The translations under genes were made by a program, and so were the position numbers. Shown here piece by piece: positions 24,015 to 36,599 of a DNA stretch of 64,000 nucleotides. Source of the DNA: Rattus norvegicus (lineage: Eukaryota > Chordata > Mammalia > Rodentia > Muridae); assembly GCF_036323735.1 (NCBI RefSeq), contig NC_086040.1, positions 2,236,321 to 2,300,320 of the forward strand. Direction: 5' to 3'. Positions within the stretch are counted from its first letter, which is position 1. Every line of letters begins with the position of its first letter. The notes below the pieces were generated by a model, which saw only the letters and a list, made by a program, of their open reading frames with translations, was not told the origin of the DNA and ran no database searches.

Positions 24015-24228
24015 AAGAAAATACAGAAAATAAGTAATACAATATTAGTAAATGCATAAAAGGACATATTTGATTTCAAAACATTTCAAGTTCAATGTAT
24101 TCCTCTCCACAAATCTGTCCCTATATAAATACTACAAGAAAAAACATCAACACAATGAGAATACGTACATTAAGAAAATACAGAAAATAAGTAATACAAT
24201 ATTAGTAAATGCATAAAACACATATTTG
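24015..24228 (+). repeat. 157-bp tandem duplication at the insertion target
   Basis: The phrase AAGAAAATACAGAAAATAAG occurs at 24015 and again at 24172 (period 157). The segment 24081-24183 also matches 14149-14251 on the other side of the composite L1. Before insertion the site therefore held two ~157-bp direct repeats, and the L1 entered the first. The unit is inter-ORF sequence of an old L1. Confidence 0.8.
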
Positions 24229-24232
24229 AGTA

Positions 24233-24304
24233 TACACACACACACACACACCACCACCACCACCACCACCACCACCAACACCACCACGAACAACAACAAC
24301 ACCA
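24233..24304. repeat. (CA)n then (CCA)n compound microsatellite
   Basis: About nine CA units (24233-24251), then CCA/CAC units with AAC interruptions to about 24304. Confidence 0.95.
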
Positions 24305-26936
24305 AGGTAACTGGAAATAATATTTACTTTTCTTTAATCTCTTAATTTCCCAATAAAAAAGGAACAATGTAACACAATCGATTTCAATAGTGAGAGTGAT
24401 TCTAAAACTAGATAAATGCACTAAACCCTAACTTTTTATACCAATTTTACATTTGATGTTTAGAATTTACGAAATAATTGTTTAGAGCTATGGTTTCTCC
24501 CTAATATTTTGCATAGGAATTCAATAAAATTCAGGAAGACACAATAGAATGATGTAGAACTTGAGTTAAAAGATGTATTCAAACATCCCAAGATTAGATG
24601 TCAATGTTAAAGAGATCTCTACAGCACACATGACATTGACCTTAGTGCTGTGGTGTGCACCAAAAAAGGTGATGGAGACACTGAAGAATACTAGCATATT
24701 GCATGTCAAGAACATTCCTTAATTGAATTCATCAAGCAGATTATTGAGCACGAAATGCTTATTCGAGCCTCCTGGGGCCAGGTTACCCACGGATTCCAAT
24801 ACAAAGTAACTCCAGCCTTTGTTCTACAGAATAATAATGTGGTGATGCTCAAAGTATTCATCAAAATCACCAAATGGAGGAGAAACTCCTAGCCATACAG
24901 CACAGAATTCATTGGATGAGAGAGAATATGACAATCTTCTTTTATCTGTTCTGTTTCATTTTGTTGTTGGTGATGGTGTTGATGTTGTTGCTTATTAGTT
25001 TGCCTTTCAATTTGTTGATTTTTTTTCAATTTGGTTTTTTATTTGTTTTTTGTTTCCTTTTGTTTTGATTGTAATTATTTTAACTTTTGGCTTGTTCTAT
25101 GTCCATGTTTTACTTTTTGTAGACAACAGAATTTAGATTAGAATGTACAAGAGACTGCACATTCTAACTGAAGCCTACACCACGTAAACCAATCTGTGCC
25201 TGAGCTGTTTTGAAGCTGTCCTCTGTTACTGGATGACACAGTTCGATTTCTGAGGTTGTCCCTGTATTTTTATGTTTCAATGATGTAAATGTGCACTTTA
25301 ATTTATAAATATTCTATGTATTTTGTTATTTTTATATGTGATTGTTATATATACAACATATTTTGTGTATATTTACAATTATTTTATTTCCCTCACATCA
25401 TCAGAATCTTAATCTGTCCTATTTCAATATGTATATATTTTAGTTTTTTCTGCATTAAATTCTATTAGTATATTGTTTTAACACCACTGTTTTGCTATTG
25501 TATTTTAGTATTTATTTTGTATAAATAGTAAACATTTTGTAATATGATTGAATATGTATTCGCATATTGGTGTATTTGTGGAAAGAAGAACACTAATGCA
25601 TTTGTGTTACATGATACCAGTTTCAAGTTCTGGCATTCTTGCCAATCTGAAGTGACAATAGGTCGTTAAGCTAGGGGAATTGATATAATAGTGTAGAATA
25701 TAAATTCTGAAAGGAAAGTCTCGCACGAAGTTAGGGAATTGTCAAATATGCATTTTGATTGCAAAATCAAATTTTAGAGAAAGATAATATTAGAGAAAGA
25801 TAAGTATTAGAGAAATAATACTGAGCTGACAGGATAGTGAGAAGTTTGAATGGGTAGGGAGTATCTCAGGAATTGGATGAAGAATTGAACAGGAACAACA
25901 CAAAAAAGTATAAGCTTGGAAGAGAGATGAAAAAGTAGTTATATTTCTGGCAATAGTTTCCCTGGCAAAAGCACTTAAGGAGGATTATGAGTAAGACATG
26001 GCACTAACTCTAGAGCCTTTAGTACATTAGTGTTTGGAACTAGATAAAGACATGTGAAACATTATATAAATTAGAAATGCTTAAACATGAAGACTATGCA
26101 GAGACACACTTGGCAAAAGTCCTGCAAAATGAGAGATCGGAAGACCACTGGGAGGTGAAAAAAAGTGGATTTTTGAGAGGTGCAGGTATTTACATACCCA
26201 AGCAACCAAGAAATTAATTGTACAGCATACCATATAGGAAGAAATATTGCATCAGTAATTGAAAGTATATCCCAGAAATTTGGCAATCATATCACTGGAA
26301 ATGTATAAATTGCAATGGGTGGCAAAATATACTAAATGAACTGATCACTAACTCATACTAAAGACAGACGTTATTGCAAAGGAAACCACAAGGAATTTCA
26401 GTTACCTACATAGTAAGAAAAGTACTGTCTTAAGACAAAGGTATATCTTTGGTAGCTGATACCAGGGCAACCAATAATGAAATTCAGTAACTCAAGTTAC
26501 AAGAAGAAGGAAGATCCTATTGTTCAATATAAGCCTACACGATAATAATGTGGAAGTATATCTGAATATTCTTTCCCCGAATGCATGCACATGTATATGC
26601 ATATGAATATATGTATGTGAATATGCACATGTATTATACAAAAAATTGAGTACATGGTGATGGTCAGTTTCTTCCGTGACTATGAGTATAGTTAGTTCAT
26701 GAACATATTTTCAAATCAAGTCTCAGTGACCTGTTGAAGTTTATGATGATGTAAAATTGTTATCAACCTGATTATAATATTCAGGGTTGCATGCAAACAG
26801 AGCACTCACACATAAATGGAGAATTGCAATTCAAATATATTTTATTGAGTGTATATAAATAGTTTTACGTTTTCCCCTTTGGCTCTTATTATGACTGTAT
26901 TTGGTATAAATGACTTTTCTTTTCTTTTTTCTTTCA
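24305..26936. other. Unassigned AT-rich sequence
   Basis: No gene or family recognised. 24950-25080 is a T/TG-rich stretch. 25260-25560 is very AT-rich. The segment at about 24600-24850 is compositionally different from its surroundings, but I could not assign it. Confidence 0.5.
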
Positions 26937-29115
26937 TACCATTATTTATTTTTGGCATATTTTATGTATTTATATTTCAAATATTATCAGTTTATATGTT
27001 TCCCCACCTGAGCATTCTTAATCCATTCACACTCACCCTAATTCTATGATGGTGCTTTCTCACCCAACTACCCTTTCCTAACCTCACTATCCTAGCATTC
27101 CCATACTCCAGGTTTTGAGCTTTTCCTGCACCAACGGCCTTGGGTCCAATTTATGCCAGACAAGATCATCCTATGATACATATGCTACTCTAGTCATGGG
27201 TCCTTTCATGAGTACTCTTTTGTTAATGGTTTAGTCCCTGAGAGTTCTGAGCTGTCTGCTTGGTTGGTATTGTTGTCCTCTCTATTGGATTGCAAAGCGC
27301 TTCAGCTTCTTCAGTTCTTCCCGAACTCTTTCGAGTCCAGTGTTCAGTTGAATAGATGGTTGCTAGATTAAATCACTGCATTTGTCAGGCTCTGGCAGAT
27401 TTTCTCAGTAGACAGTTTAACTGGGTTCCTGTAGGCCAGCAATTCTCCGTATCTTCAATGTTTGGGTTTCAAGTCTCTTTAAATCTGCGGCGTCCAGTGG
27501 GGAAGCGGCAGACTCTGGATAGCCATTCCATCAGTGTTTGATCCAAAACTTGTTCCTCTATTTCCTGTATACAGGAGCTAGTCTCAGTTAAAAATTTAGA
27601 GATGAGTGAGTGACTTTTTCTCCCAAACAGAAACTTTTTATAACCTCTGCATATAATCTCTGCAGGTTCTCCCTCTTCTTTGTTGTTTGTCCTTTTTGTT
27701 AATCATTTCCCCATTGGGTACTGTGAGCCTCTGGTTTTCCTGGCCTCAGGAACTTTCATGTGGTTACCAACAGCTACCCATTTACCCTTGCTTTGAACTT
27801 CAAATAAATTTGCTGATCCTTTGTATATTATCTCCATCTTTTCACATGCATTATCCTTCCCTAATTTTTCCTCAGCCCATGTCCCTGTCGACGTTTACCT
27901 CCTATGACTTGGTCCATATTCTAAGAAGAATTGAAGCATCCACACATTTGTCTAACTTTTTCTTAAACTGAATGTGATCTATGAACTTTGTGTACATATA
28001 ACATGTGTTATTTTGTGAACTAGATTAACACACTCAGAATATTATTTTCTATTTCTATCCATTTGAATAACAATTTAATGAAGTCACTGTTTTTCATAGC
28101 TGTGTAGTAATACATTTTGTAAATGGACATTTTCTCTATCCATTTTTCTCGTGAGAGACATCTGTGTTCTTTCCAGCTTCTGTCTATTATATATAAAGTT
28201 TCTACGAACATAGTGCAACACATATTCTTATTATATGTTGGGAAACCTTTTAGGTATATACACAGGAGTAGCGTAATTCAGTCCTCAGGTAGGATTAAGT
28301 CCAATTTTCTGATGAACTTACATATAGATTTCTAAAGTTGTTGTACCAGCTTGCAATCATACAAATAATGGAGGAGTGTTCATCTTTCTCCCCAACTTAC
28401 TATCTGTTGTAACCTAATTTTAGATCTTTGCCATTCTGATTGTTGTGACGGTATCCCAGATGACTTTTAATTTGCATTTCCCTGATCACTATAGATGTTG
28501 AACATTTTTTTAGGAGCTTCTTTGGCATTGAATTCAGGTGAGAGTTCTTTGTTTGCTTCCCATTTCTATTATATTTATTTGTTTCTCTGGAGTTTTTCTT
28601 CTTTTGTTCTTTGTACATATTGGAAATCAATCGAGCATAAAATGCAGTATTTGTAAAGAACCTTCCCCAATTACTTGATTGCCATTTTCCCTATTTTCAA
28701 TGTCTGCGGCCTTACAAAAATATTCAATTTTCTGAAGTCTCATTTGTCCATTGTTAATCTTAAAGCATAAGGCATTGGATTTGTGTTCAGTAAAATTTCA
28801 CCTATTCCAATGTGATCAAATATCTTCCCACTATTATTTTTATCACATTCTTCATATCTGGGTATATGGGGTGGTTCATCATCCATTTGTATCTGATCTT
28901 TGTGCAAGGAGATAAAATTGGATAGATCTGTATTTCTCTACATGCAGCCTGACAGTTAAACCAACAGCATTTGCAGAAAATACTATTTTTTCCACTGTAG
29001 GTTTTAGCTCTTTTGTCAAAAATTTGGTGACTAGAGATGTCTGTTTTTATTTGTGCATCTTGGAATTAATTCCATTGGTGGACAAGTCAGTCTCTACACC
29101 AGTACCATCAAGTTT

Positions 29116-29146
<31 letters not shown>

Positions 29147-29345
29147 ATCAGGATTGATGCAGGTGAGGGATGTTGATGCTCCCAGAAGTTCTTTTATTGT
29201 TGAGAATATCTTTAACCAACCTAGATTTCTCCAAATGATTTTGGAAATTGCTCTTTCCAATTCTGGGAAGAATGGAGTTGGAATTAAGATTGGCATTGCT
29301 TGGAATCTGTAGATTGCTTTTGGCAAGTTGGCAATGTTTACTGTA
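26937..29345 (-). mobile_element. Old 5'-truncated L1, minus strand
   Basis: Antisense 3'UTR (about 26937-28020) leads into antisense ORF2: 28110-28430 mirrors the WKEPRCPSTEEW to LLHCWWDC region, 28450-28630 the LVIREMQIKT region, and 29150-29340 the ITIPELKQY / NNKKPRIAK / PKAIYRFNAI region. Many stops. 5' truncation at about 29345. Confidence 0.82.
29116..29143. repeat. (TTG)n
   Basis: About nine TTG units inside the old L1. Confidence 0.93.
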
Positions 29346-30681
29346 TTATTCCACTCAAACCAATGATATTTTTGACTACTTCCTTATTACTTTCTCATAC
29401 ATCAAAACTACAGAATTCCATCCCACGTTTTCTCTTTGTTTTTTTCCTCTAAATCATACCCCCACCTTTACTTTTCACCCTAAGACTAGTGGCTTCACTG
29501 GTATATCAGCCAGTATTTTAACAAAGCTGTAATAAGCCTTATTTATATTAGGCTACATCTTCTTATATACTAAACCTGAGTAATGTCACCCAGTAAGAAG
29601 AAGTTTCTGTAAACAAAAAAAAATTCAGCCACCCTTCACACATACTGTTAGTAACACCCTCTTATATAAACTGCATACTCATAACAAATTTAGAGAGATA
29701 ATGTCTATCTCTGATTGTCTCTTTGGTTGGTTTAATTTTCTCTGAGCCCAAATCAGTTGATGTTTAGATTTTCCAGTGTTTTTCTTGAAATGTTTGCTTT
29801 CATCACTACACCAGCTACATCTTAATTGTAGTTATCTATTTTCATAACCTGATGATATATCATCTATCAAGAAAGTTGTGCTTGGTTCATGTCTGAAAGT
29901 ATAGCAGAATATCACCACTAATTTTTTTGCTGATTTTTTGTTTTCTGTTTCCTCTCTTTTTCACACTATGTCCTACATCTCAGATTATACCAAATCAACA
30001 TACTTGACATCCTGGCAGTTTCCAGGACTGCTCAGATGTGTGGCAATGTCTCAAGCTGTAGGATACATTTGTTTGACACTCCTGTCAATACTGCCATTGG
30101 CCTAAAACATGTGGAAAGTCAGGGAATAATAGTTTGATTATTTCGTGTAAGTAGATTAAGCGATTCTGCCACTAGACAGCTTGTTAAATTCTTTAACCCC
30201 AACTCTAGAATCCATAGGAAAATCAATCACATAGGTTCTTTAGAGTTTCCAACAGACTCAATTTTCCACATGGCCCATTTTTCGTCTGTAGACACCCTTT
30301 TAATGGTGATATTATAAAAGCTCATGTTCTAATTCTAAATACTTAATGCAAATAAATTTTTACATAAATTTATGTTATGGATAGACAGTTATATATTGAT
30401 CAATTCAAATCTTAACTTGTTTATTCACCCAAGGTTTCCTTTTTTCTTGTTTTGTATTATTTGTTTTGTTTTGTTTTTTTTTTTTTGTTGTTGTTGTTGT
30501 TTTGTTTTTTGGGTTTTTCTTGATTCTTCTTTAACTTGAAGTGTTCCACTGTTTCCACTGTTTTTATATGATCAAATGCAGTGTCAAATTTATACCTAGG
30601 ATTCCAATTAAAACCTTGCTGCATGGCCATCTTTTATAGAAATTCTTAATAAGTGTTCATCCCTTAACCCTTAATAAGTGA
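29346..30681. other. Unassigned sequence with a T/TTG-rich tract
   Basis: No gene seen. 30461-30517 is a T and TTG-rich low-complexity run, possibly the eroded tail of a minus-strand retroelement. Confidence 0.5.
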
Positions 30682-30801
30682 CCTTAGCGTGATTTTTTTC
30701 TTTTCTTTTTTTTAAGGAGCTGGGGACTGAACCCAGGGCCTTGTGCTTGCTAGGCAAGCACTCAACCACTGAGCTAAATCCCCAGCCCCCCTTAGTGTTA
30801 T
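30682..30801 (-). mobile_element. ID SINE, minus strand
   Basis: On the plus strand the T-rich tail (about 30692-30713) precedes GAGCTGGGGACTGAACCCAG, and the element ends TAAATCCCCAGCCCC at 30789: a reverse-complemented ID body with both pol III boxes. The flanks CCTTAGCGTGAT (30682) and CCTTAGTGTTAT (30790) look like a target-site duplication with two mismatches, so it is older than the copy at 3650. Confidence 0.92.
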
Positions 30802-31839
30802 CTTAATTTAAGCACACTTGACTTTTTGGCAAGTTATAGGATTTTTGTTACAAGTCATAGATGATGGAAGATAAATTTGGAAAATACCAGGAAAAAGTTG
30901 TTTAATCATGCGAACAAGTGGACTTTAGAGTGATGTCAACGAACAGAAATCACTTTGAAATCTCTCATCTTATTCTTTATTTTTTCACATGGTCTAACCA
31001 TAATGTACATTTAAATATAACTTATAAAGGAGGTACATGTATAGACCGAAACATTATTGTTTTATCTGTTACTTATAATCCCTTTATCTTAGGATCATAG
31101 AATTATATCACATTTCACAACTTACATAAATTAATTTGTATTAACACTGTATTTGTTTATATTGTCTAAGACACATAACTCTGAATGAATTTTGTTTTTA
31201 TTCCACCCATTTTGAGGCCATTGTTTTAACACCATTTTTAAAGAGCTGAGTATATCTTTATTATACAAGAGTAACAGGTATTAATCATATGCTGCAATCA
31301 CATCAGTTTCTTAAAGAAAATGTTTAAACAGACTTGAATAAATGCTATTGGTAGCAGCTAGAGCTTTCATTATGTATACAACTAGTCTTGGTAATGATGA
31401 ATTTGTGTTTATTCTATGTGCATTTTTCTGAGAAATCCATTTATTGATTCTCAAAGTATCTGCCAATTATTGTACTACTACCAGTAATTGAGGAGTGCAA
31501 AAATTAATCTTCTATGTCAACAGCATAAGCTGTAATTTCTGCTTTAATTATAGCTATTCTGCCAGGAATATAAGAGAAATTCTTAGTTATAATTACTTGC
31601 ATTTTAAGTGCTTAGGAATAGACATTTCTTTAGATACTGTTTGGACATTTGACAATAATATATTTAGAATTTTCTCTTTATATCAGTACATTGTTTTAAA
31701 TGTCATGAAAATTGCTGTTTATTGATAGTTTAGATTACATTTGTATTCAGTTTGAGAAATTGTCCTCTGCTGTACTGATTGCTCTACTGGTTTATTTACT
31801 TTAGACGGAAGAAAAACTAAACCCTGAAAAAAAATCTTC
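30802..31839. other. Unassigned AT-rich sequence
   Basis: No gene, SINE or L1 segment recognised. Reading frames are short and show no family likeness. Confidence 0.5.
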
Positions 31840-32496
31840 TTTCAACAAGCCCAAAGATAATCCAACCTCCAAAAATGAAAGTAACAGAAATCAATTTTTT
31901 TATATCTCATATCATCAATTGATTCAATTCTTTTATAAAAAGACATACTAATTGATGGTATATGTAAAAAGAACCCAACACTTTGATTCATACATGAAAT
32001 GCACCTCAGTGACAAAGGTAGACACTGCCTCAGCATATGAGGAAGGGAAAAATAATAATTTCCAATCAAATGATCCCAAGTAACAAGCTAGAGTAGCCAT
32101 TTTAATATCTAAAAAAGTTGACTTTCATCTGAAACTTACCAAAAAGAACAAGGAAGTAGTCTTTATCCTTAGCCAAGAAAACGACAATCAAGATGAAATT
32201 TCAATTCTTAACAGCTATGTTCCAAGTGAAACAGTAACCTTCAATGAAAGAGCTTTAGTAAAGCAGAAATATACAGCACACCACAAAAATGATAATGGGA
32301 GAGTTCAACACTATACATTCATCAATGAAAATATCATGGAAAGAGAAACTAAAGAAATACAGTAAATCTAACAGAAGTTATGAACTGAATGGATTTAACA
32401 AGTATCTATAAAACACTTCATACAAAAACAAAATACTATACTTTGGTCTCAGAACATCATAGATTATTTTTTTTAAATCAACCATATAATAGGTCA
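31840..32496 (+). mobile_element. Old L1 ORF2 endonuclease region, plus strand
   Basis: The order of diverged ORF2 codons follows the intact copy from the QETHLRDKD segment (about 31990-32020) through the HTIIVGDFN segment (about 32290-32310) to the IDHIIGQ segment (about 32478-32497). Full of stops. The same element resumes at about 32796. Confidence 0.75.
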
Positions 32497-32795
32497 CATT
32501 AAGCCACTACCCAAAGTCTATACATGGACTGAGCCTGGGTTCCAACCTCATAAGTAGCAATGTAAAGGCTAGTAAGATCACCAGCGTAAGGGGAGGCTCT
32601 TTTCCCTTCCAAGACTCAACCCCAGTGAATGTGATTGTTGAGGGAAGGCCAATAATGGGGGGAGCATGGGGAGCAAACACCCATAGAGAAGAGGAGGGGG
32701 AGAGGTAGGTGGAAGTTGGCCAGCAAACCTGGAAAAGGATTAACAATCAAAATGTAAATAAGAAATACCCAAATTAATAAAGATGAAAAAGAAAA
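32497..32795 (+). mobile_element. Short L1 3'-end fragment inside an older L1
   Basis: The last ~290 bp of a less diverged L1 3'UTR, from AGCCACTACCCAAAGTCTAT, with a G-rich tract (about 32640-32708), to AATTAATAAAGATGAAAAAG. No target-site duplication is visible. The older L1 resumes about 280 bp further along its own sequence than where it stopped. Confidence 0.78.
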
Positions 32796-35700
32796 GAAGA
32801 AGCAATTGCAAAGAGAATAAACTAGAAGGACATGTGAAAACATTAGAATAAAAAGAAGCAAAAAGATGCAAATACAGCAGGAAATACTCAAATTCCCGAC
32901 TAAAATCAGGTAAATAGAAACACCAACAACAACAGTGAAGAGAAACCAAGCAAACAAACAAACAAAAACGTAACAAAGAATCAACAACACAAGGTTCTAA
33001 TTCTTCGAGAGAGTCATCAAGATAGATAAAGCCTTACCCATAATAATCCTAGGGCACAAAGGGAGTATCTAAATGAATAAAATAGGCAATGGAATGGGAT
33101 ATACAACAACAGAAACTAAGGACCTTCAAAAAGATCATCAAATGTTGGTACAATGCTGTACTCAACAGAACAAAAGAATCTGGGTGAAATGGACAATTTT
33201 CTGGACATTTACCACATCTCAAACATAAATCTCGATTAGATAATCCTTCTAAAACATCGCATAGCTACTAAAGTAATAGAAGTAGTCATTAAAAGACTTC
33301 CAACCAAAAATGGCCCATAACAAGATGAATTTAATCCTGAATTCTCTCAGTCATTCTACAATAACTAATATCAATAGTCTGTAAACTATTCCACAAAATA
33401 GAAACAGAGGGAACATAACCTAACTCATTCTATGAAGCGACAATTATGCTGATACCTATACTACAAAAGAACAAAGAAAAACAAAACAAAACAAAATCAG
33501 GAAAATATGAAAAAAATGCAAAACTTCAGACCAAATCACTCATGAATATATATGCAAAATGAATTAATAAAATTCCCTATGACTAAATACAAGAACACAT
33601 CAAAAATCATCGATCAAGTATGCTTCACACCATGGATTGAGGGATGGTTTTATATATGTAAATCCACCAAAGAGATCCACAGCAAAACCAATCTCAAAGG
33701 GATATAGGGGATATGGTGATCTTATTAGATGCTGAAAAAGATGTGACTTGAAGCAATACAACTGAAATTGGGGACTTGACAAGGCTGTTTACTTTCTGTC
33801 TACCTCTTCAATATTGTACTGAAATTCCTAGCCAAAGCAGTTACACAAGAAAGGGAGATAACAGGGATATAAAATTGGAAAGGAAAAAGTGAAAATATCA
33901 GTATTTGCATCTGATAAATGGTATATTTAAGTTACCTTAAAAATTCCACTATAGAATTAATCCAGCTGATAAACAGCTTCAGCAATTGACTGGATATAAA
34001 ATTAACTGAAACAAATCAGTAGCCTCCTTTACTGAAAGGATAGAGAGACTGAGAAATAAATTAGGGAAATGACACCCTTCACTATTGTCACAAATAACAT
34101 AGAACTCCTTGGTGTGAGACTAAACAAGCCAGTGATAGATCAATGTGCCAAAAATAAAAGTCTCTGAAGAAAGTACTCAAACGTTTCAGAAAGTGAAAGA
34201 ACTCCAATATGCATGGTTTGGTAGGATTAATATGGTGAAAACATTCATCTTGTCAAAAGCAATCTACAAATTCAATGGAATCGCCTTCAAAATTCCAACT
34301 CTATTCTGCATAGACTTTAAAGAGCAAATTGCAAACTTATTTGGAACAACAAAACTGCATAAAACTATTCAAACAATAAAATAATTTCTGGAGGAATCAA
34401 TAACACTGACATCAAGCTGTATTACAAAGTAATTTGAAAAAATGCTTTATGATATTTGTACAAAGACAGGCAGGTAGATCAATGGAATAGAATTGAATAC
34501 CCATAAATGAACCCACACATCTATGACCACTTGAACTTTGACACAGAAGCTAAAACTCTCCAGTGGGAAAAAAGATAGAGCATTCTCAGTGCATAGTGCC
34601 TTTTTAACAGGCAGTCAGCGTGTAGAAAATTCAAATTGTTTCATTCTTATTACCTGGTACACTGCTAAAATCCAAGTAGATCCAAAACATCCACATAAAA
34701 CAAGATACACTGAAATTAATAGAGGATAACTCCATGGACACATGGGAAAATGTCCTGAACAGAAAACCAGTGCATATACACTAATGTTGAAAATTAACAG
34801 TTGGAATCTGCAAAATTTGCAAACCTTCTGTAAGGCCAATCATAGTGTCAATACAACTAAATGACAACCAAAATGTTGGGGAAAAAGCAGAATCGTTATC
34901 AACCATACATCTGATTGAGAGCTGATATCCAATATATACAAAGAGCTCCAGAATTTAGATTCCAGAGATTCAACAATCCTAATTAAAAATGAGGTACAGA
35001 GCTGAAGAATAATTCTCAACTGAGAAATATCAACTGGCTGCACTGAACCTAATGAACTGTTCAACATGCTGTGAAGTACTCAATGAGCTGTTCAATATCC
35101 TTAGTCATCAGCGAAAAGCAAATCAAAACAATCCTTAGAAGAGCTAAGAGAAAAATAATAAAATAAAAAACAAAACACCCCAGGTGTGAAGGGTGTGTAG
35201 AAACAGGAAGATGCCTTGATTTTGGGTGGGATTGCAATTTGCCCTGGAAGTCAGTTTAGCAATCTTGAAGAAACCTGGACATAGTACAATCTGAGTTGCT
35301 AGCTGTAACACTACTGGGCATATACCTTACGATGCTCCAAAATATAGCAAGATACATGCTCCAAGTAAATAGATGCCTTATTTGCAATAGCCAGAAGGAG
35401 TGTAAAAACCAGATGTCCTTCAACTGAGGAATGGATACAGAAATGTTGATACAAATGTACAATAATTACAAAGTATAACTTATCAGGTATTAAAAAATAT
35501 GATTTCAGGTGGGGGATTTAGCTCAGTGGTAGAGCACTTGCCTAGCAAGCTCAAGTCCCTGGGTTCGGTCCCCAGCTCCAAAAAAAAGAGAAGGAAAAAA
35601 TATGATTTCATGAAATTCTTAGTTAATTGGATAGAAGTAAAAATTCTCCCAAGTAAGGTAACCCAAACAGAAAACACCACACATAATTTGTACAGCCTAA

Positions 35701-36240
35701 TTAGTGGATATGAGCCCAAAAGTTCAGAATAAGCAAAATAAAAATCTCAGACATCATGAAGCTCAAGACACAAGAAATACAAAAGTATGAATAGTTCAGT
35801 ACTTCTTAGAATGGGTTGTAAAATATAAAAGGAAATACAGAGACATAGTGTGCAGCAGAAAATGAAGGAAAAGTCAGTCTGAGACAGCCACTCTACAGAG
35901 CAATCCCAATTCCAGACACCAAACCCAGTCACTATGGGACTACCAAGAGGTGCATATTTACTGGAGTCCTGCAGTTCCATCATATATAGAGAAAGCAAAC
36001 CTAAACATTATTGCAGATGCTGAGCAGTGCTGACTGACAGGAGCATGGTTTAGCTGTCTCTTGAGAGTTTATGCCAGAGTCTCACAATTGCAGAGGCAGA
36101 CGCTCACAGCCAAACATTTGACTGAAATTGGTGGCCTCACTGGAGGAAGACAAACAGTGAGAAATATCCCAGACCTCAGGGCATTTACATATTCTAAGTT
36201 AGCAACTATACTAGTTATGAGGACTAGTACAAAATGCCTA
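32796..36240 (+). mobile_element. Old L1 ORF2 and 3'UTR, plus strand
   Basis: Diverged ORF2 from the linker (32850, LEQKEANTP region) through RT (KSPGPDGF-like near 33310, FADD-like near 33905) to the Cys-rich C-terminus (35190-35300) and the 3'UTR (about 35720-36240). The open frame at 34145-34384 is a short surviving RT segment. Contains a later ID insertion at 35508. Non-functional. Confidence 0.8.
35492..35610 (+). mobile_element. ID SINE with 16-bp target-site duplication
   Basis: Body from about 35508 (GGTGGGGGATTTAGCTCAGTGG) to about 35577, then an A-rich tail. The perfect 16-bp repeat AAAAAATATGATTTCA lies at 35492-35507 and 35595-35610. Inserted in the C-terminal ORF2 codons of an old L1. 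Confidence 0.95.
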
Positions 36241-36242
36241 GC

Positions 36243-36306
36243 ATCTATGATCTATGTATCTCTATGTATCTATGTATCTATGTATCTATGTATTTATGTA
36301 TCTATC

Positions 36307-36356
<50 letters not shown>

Positions 36357-36373
36357 GTATCTATCTATCTATG

Positions 36374-36428
<55 letters not shown>

Positions 36429-36429
36429 G

Positions 36430-36468
<39 letters not shown>

Positions 36469-36485
36469 GTATCTATGTATCTATG

Positions 36486-36547
<62 letters not shown>
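36243..36547. repeat. (TATC)n tetranucleotide repeat
   Basis: About 300 bp of TATC/CTAT units with scattered TATG variants. All overlapping long reading frames (Tyr-Leu-Ser-Ile repeats) are artefacts of this tract. Confidence 0.98.
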
Positions 36548-36599
36548 AGAAACCAGAGAATAAAGAGTATATAACTCAATTTTAAATGACGTTCAATGC

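Larger units (their letters stand above)
14240..24026 (+). mobile_element. Composite L1: 5'UTR, no ORF1, two tandem ORF2-3'UTR units
   Basis: The body is 14252-24014, flanked by one 12-bp direct repeat, AAGAAAATACAG (14240-14251 and 24015-24026). In order: GC-rich 5'UTR, A-rich linker, ORF2 unit A, 3'UTR A lacking its last ~45 bases, a second copy of the linker, ORF2 unit B, complete 3'UTR B, poly(A), a short non-L1 stretch, and a second poly(A). ORF1 is absent. Units A and B are about 4500 bp apart, very similar, and share five TAA stops. This is best read as one insertion that lost ORF1 and was internally duplicated. An assembly error is the main alternative. Confidence 0.85.

Noticed and set aside
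24233..24304. Short regularly spaced repeats that could suggest a CRISPR-like array
   Set aside because: They form a compound microsatellite with no spacers. The genome is mammalian.
36061..36585. Reading frames of 104-174 codons over the TATC tract
   Set aside because: They are Tyr-Leu-Ser-Ile repeats translated from a microsatellite and have no coding signal.
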